Source: Pisolithus tinctorius (Eukaryota; Basidiomycota; Agaricomycetes; Boletales; Pisolithaceae). Taken from it: a stretch of 64,000 nucleotides of DNA. The notes below the pieces were generated by a model, which was not told where the DNA came from, searched no databases, and worked only from the letters and a program-made list of their open reading frames with translations. Shown here in pieces: positions 43,990 to 54,288 of the stretch. The stretch is taken from assembly GCA_024663395.1 (NCBI GenBank), contig JANFAH010000063.1, positions 1-64,000 on the forward strand, written 5' to 3'. How positions within the stretch are numbered: position 1 is the stretch's first letter; every line of letters starts with the position of its first letter. The translations under genes were made by a program, and so were the position numbers.

Positions 43990-44094
43990 TGTCAAGTATG
44001 GGTTTACCCTCAGGTGACCAGGCTTCAAGACTGGGTGACAGAGGCTAAGTCCAGGTGACCAAAGTCAATGCTGGGAGACAGGGGCCAAGTCTGG
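43990..44094. mobile_element. LTR D fragment (D2), first ~105 bases
   Basis: TGTCAAGTATGGGTTTACCC parallels the start of D1 at 35747 and follows it through GACCAGGCTTCAAGAC and GGGGCCAAGTC, then stops at a family A fragment. Confidence 0.7.
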
Positions 44095-44222
44095 TGTCAC
44101 ACACCAAAGGTGTTGTGGACATGGTTACAGCTGACTCTGCCTAGCTCATTGATGAGTTGCACACAATGCCCATGCATGCAGATGAAGACTAGAGGCCTCA
44201 TGCATAGAAAGACTGCCAGACA
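44095..44222 (+). mobile_element. Family A LTR 5' fragment (A7), about 128 bp
   Basis: TGTCACACACCAAAGGTGTTG is the reverse complement of the GGTGTGTGACA end of the LTR. The match runs through CTCATGCATAGAAAGACTGC to about 44222, where Helitron codons begin. Confidence 0.7.
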
Positions 44223-44782
44223 TGAAGATCCATCCCCAGGCACAATGGCAACAATCTCCTCAGCAGTGGGAAGGTTGTACCTTCAGCCATCAGTCCCTGG
44301 CTGGAGTTGCAAACACACTCTCAAGTCAGTGTGTTCCTCTGGTGGTTTTGCCCTCATGATATCATGTGCCTGCCTGTACAAAGCAGTATATGGATGATTT
44401 TCACTGAGGATGTCATGCAGACTTAGCATGATGACAGGATTTAGTTGCAGATTGCAGCAAGTATGTGTGTCTGTAGCTTCTTGAGGGTCATAGATATAGA
44501 GCTGAGCCTATGAGGGTTCTGCCCCATCATGTGGTAGGAGAGCACCACTGAGGTGATGAAGGGCACCATGGATGTGGAAAGAGGATGGTCCACATCCCTG
44601 AACAGTCTGGGGGTAAGCATTGACACCCAAGGAAGTAAATGCCAGGGCAGCATTATATTGTCAAATCTTCTCCCTGAACTGTTGATTCTCGAAGTGTGCC
44701 TGCAGACCCAGGGGCCATCTCTGTATTTGAAGGAGGTTAACCTGACCCTGAAGGCAGCACATGCCAAAGTGTGGTCTTGCAT

Positions 44783-44955
44783 TGTTGGAGTGCAAACATC
44801 GTGTGGCTATGCCAATTGCTTACTAATCATGTACTCTCTTTTCATTGTTTGTACTTAGTGTAGCCTCAGTGACTGACTATCAGTACACTGAGGTGAGACT
44901 CATCTACACTTGTTGTTATACTCTACTAATATTCCTGTAGCTTATATCAACTACA
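44783..44955 (+). repeat. 5' LTR of copia (173 bp)
   Basis: TGTTGGAGTGCAAACATCG to TATATCAACTACA. Close to the first 172 bases of the 3' LTR at 51279. Confidence 0.9.
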
Positions 44956-44972
44956 GGTTATGAGCCCAAAGC
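44956..44972 (+). promoter_or_regulatory. Primer binding site of copia
   Basis: GGTTATGAGCCCAAAGC directly after the 5' LTR, in the position and style of the fungal copia primer site (GGTTATGAGCCC). Confidence 0.65.
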
Positions 44973-45033
44973 TTTGTAACTAGGTTCAAAGTCTTGGAAG
45001 AAATTTTACCCTACCTCTCGAAACAGCTAAAAT

Positions 45034-48000
45034 ATGTCAAGCAAATCCTGTGATGGTTACCCCAAGATCCCAAAGCTGGAAGCTTTGGAAGAAGAACTGG
45101 CCTCTGTGGAAGTCCAGACTCGAAACATTGCTGAGAGGAAGAAATTTGCTAGGCTACTTGCATGGCACAAAGGCAATGCCCATCGACCCCAGAGTGGGGA
45201 ATTCACCAGCATGGATACCAATGACAATAGCTGAAATGGCTGAAATGGCAGACTACGATGCAGACCTTGAAGAGCAGATGCAAAAAGATGCCCTCATACA
45301 AGAACATGTCACAGCTTCAATCCCTGACTCCCTCTACATGTGCCTCATATCGAAATCCATGCCTACAAATGCTACAAGACCTTGAAGGGTCAATTCCAAG
45401 ATTGCTCCTTGGTCATTGCTGTTGAGCTGAGATGTCAGCTTGGTGAAATGAAACTGAAGGATGGAGGAGATGCTTGTGCTCACCTTGACAAGATGATAAC
45501 CATTTGTGAAGAGCTCGCAACTGCAAGTTGACCAGTCTTGGATGAAGATCTCTTTAATATAATCTTCACTTCACTTCTGTGCAGCTACAATTCAACACTC
45601 TCATCACTCACTTTCATCAAACATGAAGTTACTAAATCGAACCATTACCTCAGACTCCCTCATGTCCTACATACTCAATGAGTATGATTGCTTTGTTATC
45701 CAAGGTGGTGGGAAGACAAAGTCTCCAGGAGAAGATGTAGCATTTTCTGCAGATGGCTCCAGGAAAAGCAAAGGTCAAAAGACAAAGTTCTCTGGTACTT
45801 GTTTCAACTGTGGCTGGACTGGCAACAGGGCAGAAAACTGCTGGGAAGAAGGTGGTGGCAAGGCAGGAAAAGCCCCAAAGGGCTGGAAGCCTAGAGGGAA
45901 GAAGGACATGTCAGGCAAAGACTCAAGGGGTGGGAAGGCAAATGCAGCTGCAGAAGCAACGAGCACTGAGCCTGATGCAGTGTGGCTGGCAGAGTACAGC
46001 ACAGGAGGTGTTGATGAGCCAGAGACTACATCAGCACTGCCCTATGCCACCCTAGCCCTGGCAGACTCTATGTTGTCAACTACTATGGTTGAACTCTATG
46101 ACAGTGGTGCTTCACAACATTTATCCCCTCATAGGGATCACTTCATCAACTTTGAAACCATTCCTCCAAAACCCATTACTGCAGCAGATAAATGCACTTT
46201 CAATGCCATCAGATGAGGCAGCCTGCATATTGAAATCCCAAATGGAAAATCAACAAGACAAGTCTTATTAAAGAACATTCTATATGCACCATCAATGGGA
46301 GTAACCCTCATGTCCATCAGTAGGCTTGCAGCAGCAGGCTATGCTGCACTCTTTTGTGATGCAACATGTTGCATCTTCAATGCTTGTAAAAGGCTGTTGG
46401 GAGAAGTGCCAGTCAGCAATGGCCTGTATTGTGTATGGCACACAACAGCAAACAGCCATTTGCTGGGGCAGCAGGAACTGATGAAACACTTAGCATGGAA
46501 GAGCTCCATGCAAGGCTATCCCACATCGCACTGGCAACAATCTGTGAGATGTTGAAAAAAGGGATGGTCGAAGGAGTATGACTCGATCCATCACATGAGA
46601 CCATGGGTCAGTGCAAATCCTGCAAGTATGCAAAGGCCACACATAAGCACATTGGGAAGGAATGCAAGCCAAAGCGCTGTGAGTCAAAGTGTGGAAAGGT
46701 GGTGAAAACCAACCAAATCCAACACAAAAGACAAATGTAGAGCAAGTGGTGGTGTGCCTCCACGGAACCTGGAGTGCAGAAACCTAAATGTGGGGGGAAC
46801 TTCAAGTAGAGGTGCTCCTGGTGCAAGTCGTTGACGAGTTACGCAGGAGAAGATGAATGAGTGATGATTGGATGGGGGATGCTGAACAGAGTGAAGGTGT
46901 TCAGCCGAAAGGTACTTCAAGTAATGGACTTCAAGTAAATGTGCTCCTTGCACAAGTTGATGATGAGTTATGCAGGAGTGGGAGGATGACTAAGCAAGAC
47001 TTGCTGACTAAGTGTGGATGGAGCTTCAGATAATGAATGGTGGTAGATAGACTCTTCCGAATGAGCCTCAACTACCAAGTATACGAATGATGACAGATAG
47101 ACCCCTTCATGGAGCCTCAACTGTCGACGACGAGATAGGCACTGAACTGATTGCTGGACTGCTTCTGAATTGCTTCCTGATTGATTGTGGGTAGCTAAGT
47201 ACATGGGAGTTTATATACTGTGGGGGGAGCACAGCTTGTGACAAACAAGGCACAAACACTTGGTAAGTAATGAGTAAGGACTGAGTAATCATGATGAGTA
47301 AGCAAGAAATGAAAAGTAGGCAAGCAAAGAGGATTGGTAAGTATTGGCAATGAACGAGTCAAGGATAGTCAAAATATCACAGAATGAGTCAAATGGAGTC
47401 AGAAACTGAGTAAGCGCACTGATATCACATTAGGGGGTGGCGATGCAAGTCAGATCTCGGTGGAGACATCTCTAGATCCAAAGATGGCATGACAGATGCA
47501 CAGTGTTTCCACACAAGGAAGTATTAATTCCAGAATTGAAGGGCATGAGTCAGGCGTCAAAGGGGGCTAGGGCATTGGGGGTCTGTGGGGCAATGGGAGC
47601 ATAGGCGATCGTGTCTCCCACCCTTCCATCCTCTCAGCGAAGTTAACAAAGACTTCATGAATGGGGCTCTGATGGAGGAGGAGGAGAAGGGGGGATGTCT
47701 TCTGCTGGATCTTGCAGTAGGAAGGCAAGATGCACGTCATACTCATCATGAATGCGATCAGGGAGGCTGGAGGACAGTAGATTATACTGCAGCTGTCGCA
47801 ATGTGGGAAGAATGATGGACAAGATTGGAATAAAGACAGTGCAGGGAGCAGGGAGGAACGATCCATATGCTTCATCAAGAGGGGAGACTGAAACGACCAC
47901 ATAAGACCTTTCTAACTGAGTGACAGACCTGAGGCGACCAAAGAACATCCTTCTGGAAGTCATACTGACAAGGAGAACATGCTGACCAAGCTGCATGGGA

Positions 48001-51000
48001 TGGGACGGGGCTGACAATGATGGGACAAACCAGGGGGCTTCAGGATGGAAGCTGGTGGGAATGCCTGGCAGATATACATAGCCATTGTCTCTGGCAAATG
48101 AGACAAGTGAGATGATCGATGAAGAGGCGGCCATGATTGATGGACTTAGTGAAATGAGCATCTGATGGATGGAGTGCTGTAGAAATGTGTAGGGTGCGAG
48201 GATCCTCTCCAAATTTGGAAGGAAGAATCGTGGGGCTGAGCACTTTAAGCGAGTATGCGAACCAAGTTGATATCTTTGGAAACAGTGGAGATACGACGAA
48301 AACCGGAATGCCGTACATGGGCGCTAAAAATTTTTAATGCATGCTTAACTCGCTTCCTCTTTTCTCTTTAGCACTGATGACTCGATCTTGTGCGAAGGAT
48401 GACTGCTCACGTCCAGCAGTCTTTCTATGCATGAGGCCTTTAGTCTTCATCTGCATGCATGGGCATTATGCACAACTCATCAACGAGTTAGGCAGAGTCA
48501 GCTGTAACCATGTCCACAACACCTTTGGTGTGTGACAGCACTGCACAACATTTGGTGATGAAGTGCATACTGATTTGTGGGGACCTTCCCCCACAGAAAC
48601 ACCTGGCAAGAAATGTTACTATGCATCCTTTACAGATGACTATACTTGCTATACACATCTCTACCTGCAAGCTACAAAAGGTGAGACTTTCAACTCCTAC
48701 AAGGAATATGAAGCATGGGCAAAGATGCAGCAAGGAGCTAGCATCAAATGCCTCCAGTCAGATTGAGGGGGAGAATACCTAAGCGATGAGTTCAGCTGCC
48801 ACCTAAAGCTGCATGGAACAGAAAGAAAACTTACTGTCCATGACACACCACAGCACAATGGTGTGGCTGAGCAGCTGAACCAAACCCTTGTGGAACATGT
48901 TCATGCTGTCACTCATGGGACAGGACTCCTGAAATTCCTGTGGGGTGAAGCAATAATGCATGTTGTCTATATCAAAAATCGCACTGCATCCTGAGTACTT
49001 GATGGCAAAACACTGTATGAGCTGCTATATGGAGAATGGCCAGATATCATGAACATACCATGTTGGGGTACCTGTGTATGGGTGCACGACCCAAATGCTT
49101 CCAAACTCGATGCTAGGGCATGAGCAGGACATTGGGTGGGCTTTGATGCTCAGAGCAGTGGCCATCATGTGTATCTCGAGGATTGCCACATGGTCATCAT
49201 CGAACAAAATGTCTCATTTGAGAAGCTGGAGGGACCAGCTTTTGACCCATGTAGCCTGCAGATCAAGAGGGAGAAGGCAAAAGGGTGGGATAGCAATCAG
49301 CATGCTGATACCAAAGATCATACAACTACTGATGTATCAAACCCCCCACTAGACTCACCCAGCACTAGGGAACCACTCATCACACCTGATAACCCAGAAG
49401 CACCATCTTTGACTCTTGATCTACTGGGTCCAAACTTCGAGAAACCACCTGTACAAGCTATCAGGCACTTGACTTGGCAGAGAACAGAGTCACCTTACAT
49501 GTGGGCACTGCATGATGGTGCAGGCACCCATGATGGTTGGGCAGGAGGGATGGTTTTTCCTCCAGGCATCCAGTCTGTTGAGGGTCAGCATGGGAGCAGT
49601 GGAGAGAGCACAGCTGGAGGAGTCACTGATACCAGTGCACAGTGGGAGTTGGAAGGTGATGACTCTGCTTATGCAATGTTTGTGGGAACTTCCGAGGCCA
49701 AAGCACTGGAACCATGCACTGTGGATGAGGCTCACTCACAGCCAGACTGGCCTTGATGGAACGAAGCAATAAATTCCAAGCTAAAGAGCCTAGACAATGC
49801 ACACATGTGGGATGTAGTGCAACGACTGCTGCTGAACATCAATGTTGTTGACTGCAAATGGGTATTTAAGATCAAAAAGAACTCAGCAGGCAAAATTGAC
49901 AAGTACAAGGCTCAACTTGTTGCATGTGGATTCACGCAAGTTCATGGGGTGGATTATTATGAGACTTATGCCCCAGTAGCTCATCTTGCATCCCTCAGAC
50001 TCATCTTAGCCATCGCTGCATGCCATGACTGGGATGTCGATGTTTTTGACTTCCACAGTGCCTTTTTAAATGGAAAGTTGGATGATGATGAAATAATTTA
50101 CACGGAACTACCACCTGGTTTTGAAAAGGGAAAGCAGAATCTAGTTGCCTGCTTATGAGTCACCCTTTATGGGTCCAAGAAAGGGGCTTTAAAGTGGTAT
50201 CAATGCCTGTGTCAGGAACTTGCTGCATTGGGGTTTTGCCACACTGAGGCTGACTGGGGAGTCTTTGTGGCAAGAATAGGTTCTCATTTACTTGTTCTAG
50301 CCTCACATGTCAACAACTGCATGGTCACAGGAAGTTCGAAGGAACTTGTCAAGTCCTTCAAAGCCAAAATTGGTTCATGATTCAAAATAACTGATCTCAG
50401 ACCTATCAGCTGGCTACTTGGCATGTGAGTGACTTGCAATCATGATGCCTGTACCCTATCCATTTCACAAGGACCATTTATTGACTTGATACTTGTAAAG
50501 TATAACTTCACCAATCAGAAATCAGTCTCCATTCCCATGGACCCAAATATCCAACTCTCCCAAAACCAGTCCCCAGAGTCTGCTGTTGAGGTCGCCAAAA
50601 TGCGACAGGTGCCATTCTGTGAGGCCTTAGGCTCACTCATGTACCTTGCCATTGGAATGAGGCCAGATATTGCATTTGTTGTATCTACTCTGGCCCAGTT
50701 TACAGAGAACCCAGGTTGGATGCACTGGGAGGCACTAAAACATGTCTACTGCTATCTCATAGGGACAAAAGGCTGGTTGCTAACCTACAGCACAGAGTCA
50801 AAGGGCCTCATAGGCTATGCCAATGCTGATGGCACATCACAGGAGCACTGCCATGCCATTTCCAGCTATGCTTTCCTTGTTGATGGGGGAGCCATTTCCT
50901 GGGGATCAAAGAAACAGGAACTTGTTACCTTGTCAACCACAGAAGCCAAGTATGTCGCAGCCATGCATGCCACAAAAGAAATTATATGGCTATGCTGCCT

Positions 51001-51271
51001 TATTGGTGAGGTTTTTCGCCCCCTCAAACACCCAACTATTCTATATGGCAACAACCAATCAGCTATCATGCTGACCAAAGATGGTAATTACCACGCATGT
51101 ACTAAACACATAGACATTCATTACCATTTTATTTGTTTCACTGTCACAAATGGTTCTATTCATTTTCTCTATTGCCCAACTAGTGACATGGTTGCTGATA
51201 CTCTTACTAAAGCTCTCCCTTCTGTTAAAGCTAAACATTTCACATTCAAACTGGGATTCCACTCCATCTGA
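45034..51271 (+). pseudogene. copia Gag-Pol polyprotein, decayed and split
   Basis: ATG 45034 opens Gag, with one frame change near 45.1 kb before NWPLWKSRLETLL. A zinc knuckle CFNCGWTGNRAENCW lies near 45.8 kb, with asparagine where the metal-binding histidine belongs. Protease ELYDSGASQHLSPH is near 46.1 kb. Integrase restarts after the LTR at EVHTDLWGPSPTETPGKK (48.55 kb), then GGEYLSDEF and DTPQHNGVAEQLNQTL. Reverse transcriptase (KWVFKIKKNSAGKIDKYKA) has its active site as HVNNCMVTG in place of VDD. RNase H (STTEAKYVAAM) and KHIDIHYHF lead to the stop at 51271. At least seven conserved arginines are TGA (for example SD-stop-GGEY, CL-stop-VTLYGSK, GS-stop-FKITDL). Confidence 0.9.
46678..48537 (-). 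mobile_element. Solo LTR, family A (A8), TSD GCGC/GCAC
   Basis: 1860 bp, ends TGTGAGTCAAAG and GGTGTGTGACA. Flanks are GCGC (46674-46677) and GCAC (48538-48541), one G-to-A step at a CpG. It interrupts the copia integrase between KHIGKECKPK and the TTFGDEVHTDLW block. The LTR-borne frame is present as frame A from ATG 48318 (MYGIPVF) and frame B 47655-48212. Confidence 0.82.
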
Positions 51272-51278
51272 GGGGGAG
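51269..51278 (+). promoter_or_regulatory. Polypurine tract of copia
   Basis: TGAGGGGGAG immediately before the 3' LTR; it also holds the TGA stop of the polyprotein. It matches the tract of the other copia at 6044-6053. Confidence 0.8.
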
Positions 51279-51499
51279 TGTTGGAGTGCAAACATCGTGT
51301 GGCTATGCCACTTGCTTACTAATCACATACTCTCTTTTCATTGTTTGTACTTAGGTAGCCTCAGTGACTGACTACCAGTACACTGAGGTGAGACTCATCT
51401 ACACTTGTTGTTATACTCTACTAATATTCCTGTAGCTTATATCAACTACAGGTGAATATAGTGACTGACTACCAGTACACTGAGCTTTTATCAACTACA
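51279..51499 (+). repeat. 3' LTR of copia with a 49-bp tail duplication
   Basis: The first 172 bases match the 5' LTR through ATCAACTACA at 51450. A further 49 bases (GGTGAATATAGTGACTGACT, a partial repeat of LTR body, ending again in ATCAACTACA) precede the TSD copy TGCAT at 51500. Confidence 0.8.
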
Positions 51500-52893
51500 T
51501 GCATTACAGGAATTGCTGAGCCTTTCAGCCATGAAATGCAGGGCATGGCAGTTTGGACACTGGACATTCATTGGCCCAAGATGATGGGGTTCAGGAGGCT
51601 CAGTGTATGGCCTTCCACCAGGTGGAAAGCAGTGTGGTGGAAGTCAAATGGGAGGGTTGGGAGGTCCAGGAGGTGAGGGAGGAGGAAGAGGGTTGGCATT
51701 GGGGTCTCCACCAGGGGACCTAGGAGGAGGAGGGTTTGGTACACCAGGTTGATTGGGGAAGTCCAGATCATGGGCACCAGGGTCCTGCTCAGCAACTCTT
51801 TGATGATGTCTTGCCTGATCTTCAGCATAATGTTCACCTGACAGTCTCCCAAACTCAACCAGTGCTTGGGATAGATGTCACTGCTGCTCCAGTTCTCTCT
51901 GTTGTGGAGCTTGTTGCTCCTCCTCCTGCAGGTGTAACTGCTGTAGTCTCTGCCTTTCTTGTTGTTGTTGTTGTTGTTGTATAAAGAGTTGATGTCTATG
52001 ATGAGCTTGCCATTGCTCCTCTAACCACCTGTGGTGCTCTAGTTGCCACACCAATCTCTGCTGCTTCAGTTGTTGCCACTCCAATTGTTGCTGCTCCAAT
52101 TGTTGCTGCTCTAACCTCCTTTACTCCTCCGACCTCCTTTGCTCCTCCAACCTCCTTTGCTCCTCCAACCTTCTTTGTTCCTCCAACCTTCTTTGCTCCT
52201 CCAACCTCCTTCACTGCTCTTGTTGTTGATGCAACTGAAATCTCCTCTGTTCCTCTGCTTGAAAGTCATTTTGCTGAAGGTCAAAGACATGCTGGTGGAA
52301 CTGAATAGGTGCAGGACCAGCTTGAGCATTGTCAAGTATAGGAGGGTTATGCAGGGTCCCTCTCTGTTGTCCTCTCCTATGCTGCTGATGGTGATTCTCA
52401 TGATCATGCTCAAAGTTTGCCTATAGTGCAGCTGCATGGTCAATGTGGGGCAGTGCATCAGCAACAGGAAATTGCTGGGGATGGGGTTTTGGATGATGTC
52501 CAAAGTATTGTACATCCATCCTTGGTTGTGGGGGAGGGGGGGATGTATGGTGTAGGCATTACATGCATTGAGCTTCATGGTGCCCAATAAGGTGTCATGG
52601 TATACCAGGATATTGAGCAACTGGGACAGGTGTGTGATTCTGATTTCATATTTAATTTTTCATTGGTTAGCTTTGGTATGAAACTGGAGATGTACACATG
52701 TACACACCAAAAATCCAGCAGGCAGATCTGTTTCTGCAAAATTTGGTTGAGGTATGGGTGGATCTGGTACAACATGCAGAGGATGATGACAATTGCATCC
52801 ACTTGGGGATGTCATCTGAAGCTGATTGAGTCGGTCTTGCTCATGCTCTGCAGCACACTCCCTTTCTGGAGTAAGGGGATCATTCCTAACCAA

Positions 52894-53614
52894 AGCCTTT
52901 AATTAGCCACATAGCTGAGAGTGTATTGTACACACTCACTCTCTTGCCATATTGTCCATTTGGGCAGCTTTTTATAAAAAATATGATAGGAATAGCAATT
53001 GTATGATGCAACCTTTGGACAATGTGCACATGCATCCCAATCAGACCAACATAAATTGCAGCTCTCTCTCATGTATCACTCACTCCAGTATAAGCTGATG
53101 ACAGGGCTGCAGGGGAAGGATTTACACTCAAATTATGTAGTGCAGCAGCCTGTATCTCAATCTCAATTTGTGTATTGTGTACCAATTGTCTCAAGTTTGC
53201 CTTTCCCCACAGTAGGAAAAGGCCTTTGTTTGGTCAACTTTGCCACCTTGTGCAAGAGGTGTGAGTTTTACTGTCCACAATTGTGCATTTTTGGGCATTT
53301 TGTGGACTTGTAAAAATTTTCAAGGCTTAGTGGCTGTGCCCCACTACACTTTTGGTAGGGACATGATAGTCAAAAAAGTAGACACTACACTACACCTATT
53401 AGGCAGTTAACTACACAACACAATGCTACACTTCTGGTCACCTTGTTTACAAGGTCACTCCAGCCTGAAAATCGAGATGCTTTTTTTGACATCCATGCAA
53501 CTGCCACTCAGCCCACTCTGCATGGAAAAACCCACCCAGCATGACTGCCTGAATGAACCCTTGCAGCAAGGGAATCGCAATTGTACAGAGGTAGACTGTA
53601 GTGTATTTTTATCT
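52894..53614. other. Region between the two Helitron genes
   Basis: Contains the presumed promoter of the Helitron at 52893 (TTTATAAAAAG on the minus strand at about 52970-52980) and the 3' end of the Helitron ending at 53615. A TTAGTGG...CCCACTA inverted repeat near 53328-53346 and CACTACACTACACC phrases near 53390 may belong to a Helitron end. I could not confirm a CTRR terminus. Confidence 0.4.
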
Positions 53615-54288
53615 TTATCTACCATCAATCACCTCCATTCGTCTATATATGCCTGCCATCCTCTCTGTCAGTTCCCACCACTGCGCCATCTCTTCATCCA
53701 ATTTGTGCAAATGTTCATCCTCCCTTCACAAGTATTCACTAGGGTGCTGAGTGAACAGTCATATGTTGAAGTCTCTTAACAGCTGGATAGTCTCACAACC
53801 TTGGCTACATGATAGTGCCACATATGCATTGAACGGTGTCAACTGACTGCTAGGGGGCATGTCTATATCCACCATGCAGTGCTCAAGTGTTTGTGCTTGA
53901 GTGCAATAATCAGTGAATGCATAAGCAGGTGTTATCAGCAACTGCACTTGTGTGACCATTGATCACTTGCCAGCTGCTGTTGTAATGGAGAATGTTCTAC
54001 ACATTGGCATCACTGGCAGCATGCCACCACACAGTCCTTCCAGAGCATTGACCCTGGTATGCTTCATCTCCACGAGCACATACAGAGGTGGATACTGCAG
54101 CTGAACAATATTCTTCTCAGTGCACTTGACACACTCTCTCGAGTCAAGCATGATGTCAACCACATGGCCTTGTGCTCCATTCACCAAGTCAAGATCGGTT
54201 GCAACATTGAATGTGACCATCACTTCCATGCCAATGGCAAGCTCTACCTTGTTTGACAGCCCACCATGCTCCTGTCAATTGACCCTGC

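Larger units (their letters stand above)
44783..51499 (+). mobile_element. Complete Ty1/copia retrotransposon with LTR insertion, TSD TGCAT
   Basis: 5' LTR 44783-44955, primer site, gag-pol, purine tract, 3' LTR 51279-51499. TGCAT is duplicated at 44778-44782 and 51500-51504. Without the family A LTR (46678-48537) it is about 4.86 kb, normal for copia. It splits the Helitron gene: joining the flanks with one TGCAT restores the codons. Many TGA codons show it is dead. Confidence 0.93.
44223..52893 (-). pseudogene. Helitron-type helicase protein, N-terminal part, split by a copia element
   Basis: Starts at ATG 52893 (MVRNDPLTPERE), with a probable intron at about 52.64-52.70 kb. A glutamine- and arginine-rich coiled coil follows (52.25-51.88 kb, repeats of RRLEEQ), then a proline-rich stretch and CPNCHALHFMAERLSNS at about 51.5 kb. 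The copia (44783-51499) interrupts here. The codons resume with HFGMCCLQGQVNL, QYNAALAFTSLG, AQLYIYDPQEA and YNLPTAEEIVAIVPGDG, and stop at 44223 where LTR A7 begins. This order (Cys motif with ALHF, QYNNA, YDP, YNLPTA) matches my recollection of Helitron helicase-like proteins of basidiomycetes, upstream of the Rep domain. TGA occurs at arginine sites (I-stop-QYN, G-stop-RYN). The Rep and helicase parts are missing. Confidence 0.78.

Noticed and set aside
53320..53420. Helitron 3' hairpin and CTRR terminus
   Set aside because: A TAGTGG/CCACTA hairpin exists, but no CTRR motif at the right distance could be fixed, so it is not called.
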